Counted from the first letter of the stretch, positions 1 through 4,967 are shown. The stretch is 64,000 bases of DNA from Chryseobacterium herbae (GCF_025154075.1 NZ_JAOAMU010000001.1:1271608-1335607); one strand, 5' to 3'. Numbers and translations: made by a program. Notes: generated from the letters alone by a model not told the origin.

Positions 1-561
1 CGGAATTTTAGAGTCAAATACATTCGGGAACCTCAAAGCGTCTTCCAAACTGCCCTGAAACACAATTTTAGCGTAGAAAAATCCGGTTTGCTCAAAAATC
101 TGATTCACCACATCGGTGTCCAAATAAGTAGTTCCGTTCAACTTAATATCGAATCCATAAAATTCGTTATAAGGTGCGTATTCAATACCTTTTTGTACTT
201 TGATAGCCTCTTTTACGGGTTCTACTTCTGTATGTTTGTAGCCACCTCCGAACAGTTCACCGTAGATCACTACCGTTTCCAATTCCGGGTGATTGGTTTT
301 CACTTTTTGGAACAAATCAATTACATTTTTTCTGTAACGTTCTAAAATTTGGTGTGCGTTGTAGAATTTTTCATCCTTTTCAATAAAGGCGGTTCTCTTC
401 GCGATCTTAATTTCCTTTCCATCGGTAAAGAAAGAGAAATTAGCCCCGTGAACCTTTTCCTGCACGATGAAAATCTCATCCCCAAAACCCTGCAACCTGA
501 TCTGATCGATCACGCGGGTTTGGTAAGCATTTTCTATAGAGTTATATGTTTTGAAAATCAT
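1..561 (-). CDS. Rnl2-type RNA ligase, partial (C-terminus outside window)
   Basis: ATP-dependent RNA ligase of the T4 Rnl2 family, which seals 3'-OH/5'-phosphate RNA ends through a covalent lysyl-AMP. Only the first 187 codons are present; the frame is open to the window edge. The nucleotidyltransferase motif I reads EKVHGANFSF, with Lys36 as predicted AMP acceptor and Gly39 completing KxxG. A motif III-like VIYGELFGGGY lies near residues 98-108 and a motif IIIa-like FYGFDI near 133-138. Motifs IV and V would lie beyond base 1. The ATG at 561 is the first start and follows a promoter (676-709). It is downstream of a cREC gene and an RNase H-like gene, a setting typical of RNA repair. The sequence shows the ligase motifs; the substrate, probably cleaved tRNA, is inferred from the neighbouring tRNA array. 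Confidence 0.85.
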   Translation of the reverse strand, partial: MIFKTYNSIENAYQTRVIDQIRLQGFGDEIFIVQEKVHGANFSFFTDGKEIKIAKRTAFIEKDEKFYNAHQILERYRKNVIDLFQKVKTNHPELETVVIYGELFGGGYKHTEVEPVKEAIKVQKGIEYAPYNEFYGFDIKLNGTTYLDTDVVNQIFEQTGFFYAKIVFQGSLEDALRFPNVFDSKIP

Positions 562-675
562 TTTTTTAGTTTTTAGTTTTTTTATAGTTTTCCAAAAGGC
601 TTAGAACATTTTCCGGCCTTTAGATCAATCATCTTCAGATTCTTCCTTTCCATCATCTTTGATATGATGATTCTG

Positions 676-709
676 CAAAGTAAAAAAGTAATTACGCAAT
701 CTTTTTGCG
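676..709 (-). promoter_or_regulatory. Promoter and shared 17-bp motif before the RNA ligase
   Basis: On the minus strand a -7 box TTACTTTG (676-683, 7 of 8 to TAnnTTTG) lies 13 nt after a TTG (697-699). That TTG sits inside the motif at 693-709, which on the plus strand reads TACGCAATCTTTTTGCG. The same motif with one base changed, and the same 13-nt spacing, precedes the SDR gene at 19930-19963. The spacing is shorter than the usual 17-20 nt, so an activator or alternative sigma factor may act here. Promoter function is inferred. Confidence 0.55.
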
Positions 710-727
710 CTGATCTAAAAATGTTGA

Positions 728-1099
728 TTATAGTTGTTTAAAATTTTCCAAAAGGCTTAGAATATTCTTCTTGCCCACCGGATTCATGGAATGACAATAG
801 AATTTTGGGAGATCCAAATAGTTATCCATACAATATTCTACCAGCCATTTGGCACAATCGTAGCCTGTTTTTTCAGTGTACTCGTCAGCATTGGGCTTCA
901 GATAATGTACATCTGCCAGGTCATGGTCAAAAGAAATGAGTTCCGGAAGTCCTTTTTCCATAATTCTGTTAACAAACTGCTCGTAATTTCGAACAATATG
1001 CCAGTCTTTTTTGAGGAAAATATCCTGTTTGGTATAATGAAACGCCTCAATCGGGTATCTTATATCATCCAGAAATAATAATCTTTTGGTGATTTCCAT
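728..1099 (-). CDS. Cyclic-phosphate processing receiver (cREC) domain protein
   Basis: 123-aa single-domain protein resembling the receiver-like cREC family found with RNA repair ligases. It keeps the acidic pair of a receiver fold (Asp11, Asp12 in FLDDIRYP), a second acidic cluster SFDHDL (Asp58, His59, Asp60), then a CHSMNP segment (His103, Ser104) and Lys110. The family is predicted to act on 2',3'-cyclic phosphate ends left by endoribonucleases; I know of no direct assay for this member. The gene starts 47 nt after the YkuK-like gene and is 166 nt upstream of the ligase. The three genes together could heal and seal broken RNA. An ordinary response-regulator receiver is unlikely because output domain and spacing differ. 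Confidence 0.7.
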   Translation of the reverse strand: MEITKRLLFLDDIRYPIEAFHYTKQDIFLKKDWHIVRNYEQFVNRIMEKGLPELISFDHDLADVHYLKPNADEYTEKTGYDCAKWLVEYCMDNYLDLPKFYCHSMNPVGKKNILSLLENFKQL

Positions 1100-1146
1100 C
1101 CTGTTATTTTTTAAGCCCGAAAGCCTTTGAATACAATCTTTATTTA

Positions 1147-1632
1147 TTAAACCATCATATCAGCACAATTGGTACTTGCGAATGCGTAAGGTTTTGCTTT
1201 AAACACATAGCCCATTCCCAGAATATAGCCCATAGCATCTTTCAATGCTGCATTTGACTTAAAATCAGGGTCGGTATTAATGTCTGCGTGTACCTCCATT
1301 TCCACACCATAAGCATCCAGAACGGCACAGATAGCGTAAGCAATTTCTACGGATCTGTTGACCTCGTTCAGCATTCGTTCTTTGATACTGATCTTCTGTA
1401 TTTCTCTTTCTTTTCTGATAAAGGTAAACGCTCCTTTTCCCTCACGGACAAATACTACTGCTGTAGCATAATTGATCGCTTCGCCGTACACGTGGGAATC
1501 TGAGCCCACACATACTTTCAGGCGGTGACCGTTAGCCTGTTCGCGGATGATGGCTTCTTCTACCAGCTGTGTGATAGGTTTTTGGAAAAAATTTCCTTTC
1601 ATATTCTGCCATACTTCTTGTTGCGTTTCCAT
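1147..1632 (-). CDS. Predicted RNase H-like nuclease, YkuK/DUF458 family
   Basis: 161-aa protein of the DUF458/YkuK family, which has a predicted RNase H fold. The N-terminal strand carries CVGSDSHVYG with Asp45 as probable metal ligand. Later acidic positions include Glu90 in MLNEVNRS and Asp117/Asp121 in HADINTDPDF, fitting a metal-dependent nuclease. Length matches the family. It is the first protein gene after the tRNA array, 120 nt beyond the last tRNA, and no promoter or terminator is evident between them, so it is probably read from the array promoter. Trimming of cleaved or surplus tRNA is a reasonable guess, but its activity is not established. Confidence 0.75.
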   Translation of the reverse strand: METQQEVWQNMKGNFFQKPITQLVEEAIIREQANGHRLKVCVGSDSHVYGEAINYATAVVFVREGKGAFTFIRKEREIQKISIKERMLNEVNRSVEIAYAICAVLDAYGVEMEVHADINTDPDFKSNAALKDAMGYILGMGYVFKAKPYAFASTNCADMMV

Positions 1633-1752
1633 TTTTTTACATGTTTTAAATTCTGTTTTATATTAATTTATCAATTGTGAATTGTCAATCCGTTTTACGG
1701 TCAATTTTATAAAATTCACCATTGACAATTCACTATTGACCTTCATTTTTTG

Positions 1753-1823
1753 CACTCCGAACCGGACTCGAACCGATACCATCAGTTTTGGAGACTGAGA
1801 TGCTGCCATTACACTATCAGAGT
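1753..1823 (-). tRNA. tRNA-like gene, anticodon CCA (Trp)
   Basis: Cloverleaf with acceptor ACTCTGA/TCGGAGT, T arm ATCGG-TTCGAGT-CCGGT and anticodon loop CTCCAAA on a perfect 5-bp stem. The D arm is weak (GTGT/GCAT). The discriminator is G and CCA is not encoded. It is the last gene of the array. The D-arm text AATGGCAGCAT is nearly shared with the abnormal gene at 2412-2482, suggesting common descent. Trp is the one array specificity absent from leader 2, although leader 1 has two Trp codons. Confidence 0.8.
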
Positions 1824-1889
1824 TTTTTTATAATTGATGGATGATGATTGATAATTGATACTATCTTGTCATCATCATTTATGTTTTGG

Positions 1890-1962
1890 TGGAACAGACA
1901 GGAATCGAACCTGTACCTCTAGTTTTTCAGACTAGCGTGCACACCTTGTACACCACTCTTCC
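1890..1962 (-). tRNA. tRNA-Phe-like, anticodon GAA
   Basis: Acceptor GGAAGAG/CTGTTCC with one G-G mismatch at pair 5, D stem GTGT/GCAC, anticodon loop CTGAAAA on CTAGT/ACTAG, T arm ACAGG-TTCGATT-CCTGT. The discriminator A is followed by an encoded CCA (1887-1889), unlike the other array members. Confidence 0.85.
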
Positions 1963-2065
1963 TTGGTTATTAATAATGAGTAATTGGTAATGAGCAATGA
2001 GTCATCCCGACATAGTCCTATTGGCATTTATCATTCATCAATCATCTCTCATCATTCATGTTTTG

Positions 2066-2139
2066 TACAGAAAAAGGGATTCGAACCCTCAATATCTTGA
2101 TCCTAAATCAAGCGCGTCTGCCAGTTCCGCCATTTCTGC
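2066..2139 (-). tRNA. tRNA-Leu-like, anticodon TAG, without long variable arm
   Basis: Acceptor GCAGAAA/TTTCTGT, anticodon loop TTTAGGA on CTTGA/TCAAG, T arm GAGGG-TTCGAAT-CCCTT. The variable loop is only about 5 nt (ATATT), whereas bacterial tRNA-Leu is normally type II with a long variable arm. Charging by LeuRS is therefore uncertain. Confidence 0.75.
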
Positions 2140-2331
2140 AGGTTTTATTAATAGTGAGTAATAGGTAATCAGTAATTTTAAAAATTGACTTATTGACCAT
2201 TCACAATTGATTACTCATTGCTATTACTCATTACTTATAAAATTGTGAATGATCGGATCAATTTTATCTCCTCGATCTGAACTTTCATGGTATTATTTAT
2301 TCACAATTGATTTTTGACCATTCACATTTTG

Positions 2332-2403
2332 TACTCCATAAGGGAATCGAACCCTTATCATCTGCTCGAAAGGCAGGCGTCCTAGCCGTTAGACGAATGG
2401 AGC
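2332..2403 (-). tRNA. tRNA-Glu-like, anticodon TTC
   Basis: Acceptor GCTCCAT/ATGGAGT, Glu-like D arm (TCGTCTAACGGCTAGGACG), anticodon loop CTTTCGA on a 4-bp stem plus a C-A mismatch, T arm AAGGG-TTCGATT-CCCTT, discriminator A. No encoded CCA. Confidence 0.85.
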
Positions 2404-2411
2404 GTTTTAAA

Positions 2412-2482
2412 CCAACTGACCAGGAATCGAACCTGAACAACAAGAGTACTTTTCCTGCATGCTGCCATTACATTACCAGCGG
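2412..2482 (-). tRNA. Degenerate tRNA-like gene, apparent anticodon AGT (Thr?)
   Basis: Overall cloverleaf length and the T loop TTCGATT are kept. The acceptor CCGCTGG/TCAGTTG has a mismatch and wobbles. The anticodon loop on stem CAGGA/TCTTG reads AAAGTAC, so position 33 is A instead of the near-universal U. The anticodon would be AGT. It could be a decaying gene or a tRNA mimic that is not used in translation. Confidence 0.5.
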
Positions 2483-2488
2483 TTTTTG

Positions 2489-2572
2489 TGGAAGCGGTAG
2501 GATTCGAACCTACTCAGCAATAAAGCAACAGATTTACAGTCTGCCCCGGCTCTCCAACTCCGGCGAGCTTCC
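2489..2572 (-). tRNA. tRNA-Tyr, anticodon GTA
   Basis: 84-nt type II tRNA: acceptor GGAAGCT/CGCTTCC (mismatch at pair 7), anticodon loop CTGTAAA on GCAGA/TCTGT, long variable arm as expected for bacterial Tyr, T arm GTAGG-TTCGAAT-CCTAC, discriminator A. It directly follows repeat copy A (2641-2720). Confidence 0.9.
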
Positions 2573-2640
2573 AGTATGATGAGTAATAGGTAATTAGTAA
2601 TGAGCAATTTCTAACTTCTAATCTCTAACCTCTCTTTGAA

Positions 2641-2720
2641 GAAAAACAAAGCCTGTCTTAATTTTTTGTTTGATATAAGAACTTCTGCGCCTGACAAACT
2701 TTTATTTTTTCTTCTGAACT
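2641..2720 (-). repeat. Array repeat, copy A
   Basis: About 80 bp. A central block of 43 bp (AAACAAAGCCTGTCTTAATT onward, plus-strand reading) is identical to copy B at 2812-2891. On the minus strand GTTTGTC and GACAGGC could form a 7-bp stem with G-U pairs. The stretch 2573-2954 holds copies A and B and AT-rich spacer, with no gene that I can see. Function unknown; see copy C at 3130-3209. Confidence 0.7.
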
Positions 2721-2811
2721 AACTAAATTTTATAAATGATAAGTGATATGTAATCTTACAACTCCCTCTAATTTCTAATTTCTAACTTCTAACCTCTAAT
2801 TTCTATTTGGA

Positions 2812-2891
2812 AAAAAACAAAGCCTGTCTTAATTTTTTGTTTGATATAAGAACTTCTTCGCTCGACAAACTTTTACTTTTTCTCCGGAACT
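2812..2891 (-). repeat. Array repeat, copy B
   Basis: Near-identical to copy A, differing mainly around GAACTTCTTCGCTCGAC and in the flank. It lies between the decayed tRNA (2955-3039) and copy A. On the minus strand an uninterrupted frame would give KSLSSEEVLISNKKLRQALF with no good start codon, so a structured RNA or decayed sequence is equally possible. Confidence 0.7.
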
Positions 2892-2954
2892 AATCTCATT
2901 TTAGTTATTTGAGATGGTTATGGGATTGTTCATAACCATTTTATTTTTTTATTG

Positions 2955-3039
2955 AATTCACGAATGTTTCTCATTTTAAACCCACTCAGCTTACGCAACG
3001 GTTTTGTAGACCGCCCCGACTCTTCCACTACGGCGAACC
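2955..3039 (-). pseudogene. Decayed type II tRNA, anticodon loop CTACAAA
   Basis: The 5' half matches the Tyr gene closely: a GCCG...GGAAGAGTCGGGGC D arm and an anticodon stem CGGT/ACCG with loop CTACAAA, which gives anticodon ACA (Cys codon TGT). The 3' half has lost the T loop: GTGGG is followed by TTTAAAA and no complementary strand or matching acceptor. It is probably a duplicated Tyr-type unit whose 3' end has eroded. The right boundary follows GGTTCG; the left boundary is approximate. Confidence 0.6.
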
Positions 3040-3129
3040 ATCAGATGTGATTATAAATGATAATTGATAGTTGATAGTGAATTTTCACACCACTTTTAAT
3101 TTCTAACATCTAACTTCTCAATAAAAAAA

Positions 3130-3209
3130 GAAAAAGGCTGTCGGTATTTTCCATATTTGGCGTAAAGATCTTCTGCTCTTGACCCACCTTATTTCTTCTC
3201 TTTTGAAAC
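3130..3209 (-). repeat. Array repeat, copy C (diverged)
   Basis: Diverged relative of copies A and B, aligned through GGCTGTC...TTT...AAAGATCTTCTGC...TGACCCACCTT (plus-strand reading). It precedes the decayed tRNA in transcription order, just as copy A precedes tRNA-Tyr. This suggests that a repeat-plus-type-II-tRNA unit was duplicated. Confidence 0.5.
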
Positions 3210-3229
3210 AATTAACATTTAGTTATCTG

Positions 3230-3301
3230 CGATTCCGGAAAGATTCGAACTTTCAACTTCCGGTTTAACAGACCGGCGCTCTACCATTGAGCTACGAAAT
3301 C
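3230..3301 (-). tRNA. tRNA-Asn, anticodon GTT
   Basis: Canonical: acceptor GATTTCG/CGGAATC, D arm GCTC/GAGC, anticodon loop CTGTTAA on CCGGT/ACCGG, T arm GAAAG-TTCGAAT-CTTTC, discriminator G. No encoded CCA. Confidence 0.92.
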
Positions 3302-3412
3302 ATTTTTTTATGTGAATTGTGAATGGCAAATTATCAATCCGCTTTGTTGTCAATTTTCAAATTCACTTGCGAAGCAAAATTCACAATTGACCATTCACTT
3401 TTTCATCTTTTG
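3302..3412. repeat. Spacer inverted repeat between Asn and Ile tRNAs
   Basis: The spacer contains GTGAATGGCAAATTATCAAT near its start and CACAATTGACCATTCAC near 3382-3398, joined by AATTCACTTGCGAAGCAAAA. The outer arms are complementary and could fold into a hairpin. The same arrangement fills the next spacer (3487-3601), so these are homologous repeats, possibly processing sites. Confidence 0.6.
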
Positions 3413-3486
3413 TAATTCCGGAAGGACTCGAACCTTCAACCTTCGGCGTATCAGACCGACACTCTAACCACTTGAGCTACGAAATT
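3413..3486 (-). tRNA. tRNA-Ile, anticodon GAT
   Basis: Canonical: acceptor AATTTCG/CGGAATT, D stem GCTC/GAGT, anticodon loop CTGATAC on TCGGT/GCCGA, T arm GAAGG-TTCGAGT-CCTTC, discriminator A. No encoded CCA. Confidence 0.92.
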
Positions 3487-3601
3487 GTTTTTTATTTGTG
3501 AATGGTCAATTGTCAATTCGTTGTACTGTCAATTTTTTTTAAATTCACTTGCGAAGCAAAATTCATAATTGACCATTCACTTTTGCCTTTGGCAAAACTT
3601 G
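3487..3601. repeat. Spacer inverted repeat between Ile and Pro tRNAs
   Basis: Homologous to the spacer at 3302-3412: GTGAATGGTCAATTGTCAAT (3497 on) is complementary to ATAATTGACCATTCAC (3569-3584), with the same central CACTTGCGAAGCAAAA. Related fragments occur at 1670-1740, 2190-2215, 2300-2327 and 4081-4150. Confidence 0.6.
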
Positions 3602-3673
3602 TCTGGAAAGCAAGATTCGAACTTGCGACCTCCCGCGTCCAAGACGGGTAAACAACCACCGTTATCTTTCCAG
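3602..3673 (-). tRNA. tRNA-Pro-like, anticodon TGG, weak D arm
   Basis: Perfect acceptor CTGGAAA/TTTCCAG, anticodon loop CTTGGAC on CCCGT/GCGGG, T arm GCAAG-TTCGAAT-CTTGC, discriminator A. The D arm is poor: TAACGGTGGTTGTTTA gives only about 3 pairs. Confidence 0.82.
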
Positions 3674-3742
3674 TTTTTAAGGTTCTGCTTCCAATTTCTT
3701 TTCCGGGAGACAGCCGGGATTAAAATTTTCCATGAACCTTTG

Positions 3743-3814
3743 CGGTCTATGCGGGAATCGAACCCGCAGTGCCCAAGAGACAGTCGGGCAGGTTAGCCTT
3801 TACCTCAATAGACC
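3743..3814 (-). tRNA. tRNA-Asp-like, anticodon GTC
   Basis: Acceptor GGTCTAT/ATAGACC perfect, D stem AGGT/ACCT, anticodon loop CTGTCTC on CCCGA/TTGGG, extended by outer TG/CA pairs, T arm GCGGG-TTCGATT-CCCGC, discriminator G. Bases 37-38 of the loop are TC instead of the usual purine at 37, which is unusual. Confidence 0.82.
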
Positions 3815-3820
3815 TTTTTG

Positions 3821-3894
3821 TAATTCTGAGAGGAATCGAACCTCTAACCTTCGGTTTAGAAAACCAACGCTCTATCCGGTTGAGCTACAGAATC
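3821..3894 (-). tRNA. tRNA-Arg, anticodon TCT
   Basis: Acceptor GATTCTG/CAGAATT, D stem GCTC/GAGC, anticodon loop TTTCTAA on TTGGT/ACCGA, T arm GAGG-type with TTCGATT loop, discriminator A. It reads AGA/AGG; leader 2 carries an AGG codon close to its end. Confidence 0.9.
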
Positions 3895-3996
3895 AATAAT
3901 TGATGAATGATGCTTGATGAATGATAATTATTTGTCAAACGATGACTCTTATTTTTCATCTTCTAACTTCTAATTTCTAGTCTCTAACATCTATCG

Positions 3997-4070
3997 TAAT
4001 CCCAGAAGGAATTGAACCTTCAACCCCCGGTTTAAAAGACCGGTGCTCTGACCAATTGAGCTATGAGATT
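3997..4070 (-). tRNA. tRNA-Lys, anticodon TTT
   Basis: Acceptor AATCTCA/TGGGATT, D stem GCTC/GAGC, anticodon loop CTTTTAA on CCGGT/ACCGG, T arm GAAGG-TTCAATT-CCTTC (the T loop has A in place of G at position 57), discriminator A. tRNA-Lys is a common target of anticodon nucleases such as PrrC. Confidence 0.9.
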
Positions 4071-4165
4071 GTTTTTTACTGTGAATGGTCAATTGTCAAT
4101 TCGCTTAACCTGTCAATTTTAAATTTCCAATTCACCATTGACCATTCACATTTACTTTTACTTTT

Positions 4166-4238
4166 GGGTATCTTCGGGGATCGAACCCTGTTCTCCGGTT
4201 CCACAGACCGGCGCTTTACCAAATAAGCTAAAGAAACC
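4166..4238 (-). tRNA. tRNA-His-like, anticodon GTG, first gene of the array
   Basis: Acceptor GGTTTCT/AGATACC with a T-T mismatch, D stem GCTT/AAGC with one extra base before it, anticodon loop CTGTGGA on CCGGT/ACCGG, discriminator C as is typical for His. The T stem CAGGG/CCCGA has two mismatches. It starts 2 nt after the T-run of the attenuator terminator at 4241-4269. Confidence 0.8.
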
Positions 4239-4240
4239 AT

Positions 4241-4269
4241 AAAAAAAGCACCTCTTTTCGGGAGGTGCT
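4241..4269 (-). terminator. Attenuator terminator of leader 2
   Basis: On the minus strand AGCACCTC-(7 nt)-GAGGTGCT forms an 8-bp GC-rich stem followed by a run of six T residues, a textbook intrinsic terminator. It lies between leader ORF 2 and the first tRNA. Its 5' arm with upstream TATATAC (4263-4276) is also complementary to the last codons of leader 2 (4307-4319, AGGTGCTTATATA), so terminator and antiterminator are mutually exclusive. Confidence 0.85.
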
Positions 4270-4301
4270 GTATATATTTTGACGTGTCAGATCACTGAGA
4301 C

Positions 4302-4418
4302 CTACGTATATAAGCACCTTTTATCAATAAATTCACTATTCAGAATACATGTATATCCTTTCGGATCCTGTCCGTCTAGTCCTGAATACTGATTAGATAT
4401 GTTATGTAATTGTTTCAT
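4302..4418 (-). CDS. Leader peptide 2 of the tRNA array attenuator (38 aa)
   Basis: Short ORF starting MKQLHNISNQ and ending FIDKRCLYT before TAG. It holds 16 different amino acids (all but Ala, Val, Trp and an internal Met). These include 12 of the 13 readable array specificities (His, Lys, Arg, Asp, Pro, Ile, Asn, Tyr, Thr, Glu, Leu, Phe) plus Cys. The segment AGGTGCTTATATA in codons Arg34-Tyr37 can pair with the 5' arm of the terminator at 4241-4269. A ribosome that reaches the stop codon would cover this segment and allow termination. One stalled earlier for lack of a charged tRNA would leave it free to block the terminator. The regulatory role is inferred from this layout. The peptide itself probably has no function. 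Confidence 0.75.
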   Translation of the reverse strand: MKQLHNISNQYSGLDGQDPKGYTCILNSEFIDKRCLYT

Positions 4419-4480
4419 TATATTCTTGTTATTTAAAAAGTTTTGAATCCTGAAAACCTGTTGCTTTCAATTTTCGGTTG

Positions 4481-4512
4481 CAAAGTAAGTATGAAATTTT
4501 TTAATCTGCAAA
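4481..4512 (-). promoter_or_regulatory. Possible promoter of leader 2
   Basis: On the minus strand TTTG (4509-4512), 20 nt, then TTACTTTG (4481-4488, one mismatch to TAnnTTTG). The start codon of leader 2 would be about 60 nt downstream. The stretch 4419-4739 otherwise shows only short ORFs without clear coding character, for example a 20-codon Asn/Lys-rich ORF beginning at about 4711. Confidence 0.45.
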
Positions 4513-4739
4513 TTTATTTTTCGTTTAAATATTTGATAATCAATAAGTTAAATTCAATTTTCAGCATATAGAATAACCGTCCACAATATCCTGCGGATCT
4601 CTTAAATACCTAAATGACTGTCTCTCATCGGGTTACTTATCACTCTTATTTATCGTATTAAATTGTCATTGTTAATTAAAAAATTTTTGTTTTTACGGTT
4701 ATTTTTTTTCATTCTAAATAATTTATGGCCTAAAACACA

Positions 4740-4772
4740 AGAAACGCCTCGAGTTATCGAGGCGTTTCTGTG
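4740..4772 (-). terminator. Strong terminator of leader 1
   Basis: A 13-bp perfect inverted repeat, AGAAACGCCTCGA-GTTA-TCGAGGCGTTTCT on the plus strand, extended by CACA/TGTG with one bulge. On the minus strand it is followed by TTGTGTTTT. It comes 25 nt after the stop of leader ORF 1. The 5' arm (CACA...CGCCTC, 4759-4772) can pair alternatively with leader codons 31-34 (GAGGCG and TGTG, 4824-4836), giving about 10 pairs around an internal loop. Being symmetrical, it may also act on the plus strand. Confidence 0.75.
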
Positions 4773-4797
4773 GTATTTTGTTTAAATTCTTACGGGT

Positions 4798-4926
4798 TTA
4801 TTGTAAATAATTTTCAAAGCAAGCACATTTCGCCTCATTCCATATCATCCATTCGTATCCGAATAATCCTTTTATTGAAGGGCTATCGCATAGATTTACA
4901 TTGATATGTGCTCTTTGTAGTGTCAT
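4798..4926 (-). CDS. Leader peptide 1 containing all 20 amino acids (42 aa)
   Basis: Short ORF beginning MTLQRAHINV and ending ENYLQ before TAA. In 42 codons it uses all 20 amino acids, including Trp twice, Cys three times, Met internally and His once, and about 29 different sense codons. This is what a sensor for depletion of any charged tRNA would look like. A well-formed promoter starts transcription just upstream of this ATG, which rules out the longer in-frame start at 4989. A strong terminator follows. Segment GAGGCG-AAA-TGTG (codons Glu31-Cys34) could form an antiterminator. The attenuation role is inferred; the peptide is not similar to any family I recognise. Confidence 0.72.
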   Translation of the reverse strand: MTLQRAHINVNLCDSPSIKGLFGYEWMIWNEAKCACFENYLQ

Positions 4927-4938
4927 AATTTTATGGCG

Positions 4939-4967
4939 CAAAGATAGGAAAAATTGTTTTTCAGCAA
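4939..4967 (-). promoter_or_regulatory. Promoter of leader 1 / tRNA array operon
   Basis: Perfect Bacteroidota-type promoter on the minus strand: TTG (4965-4967), 18 nt, TATCTTTG (4939-4946). Transcription should start about 5 nt downstream, leaving a very short untranslated leader before the ATG at 4926. Confidence 0.8.

Noticed and set aside
88..576. Two plus-strand ORFs over the RNA ligase gene
   Set aside because: They are antisense shadows; the minus frame carries the KxxG motif and is open throughout.
2307..2579. 90-codon plus-strand ORF
   Set aside because: It runs antisense across three tRNA genes (Glu, AGT gene, Tyr) and has no coding character.
2641..3209. Repeats A-C as short protein genes
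   Set aside because: The only shared frame lacks a start codon, and copy C does not keep the peptide well.
1753..4238. CRISPR array because of regular units and repeated spacers
   Set aside because: The units are tRNA cloverleaves of different sequence; there are no identical direct repeats with unique spacers.
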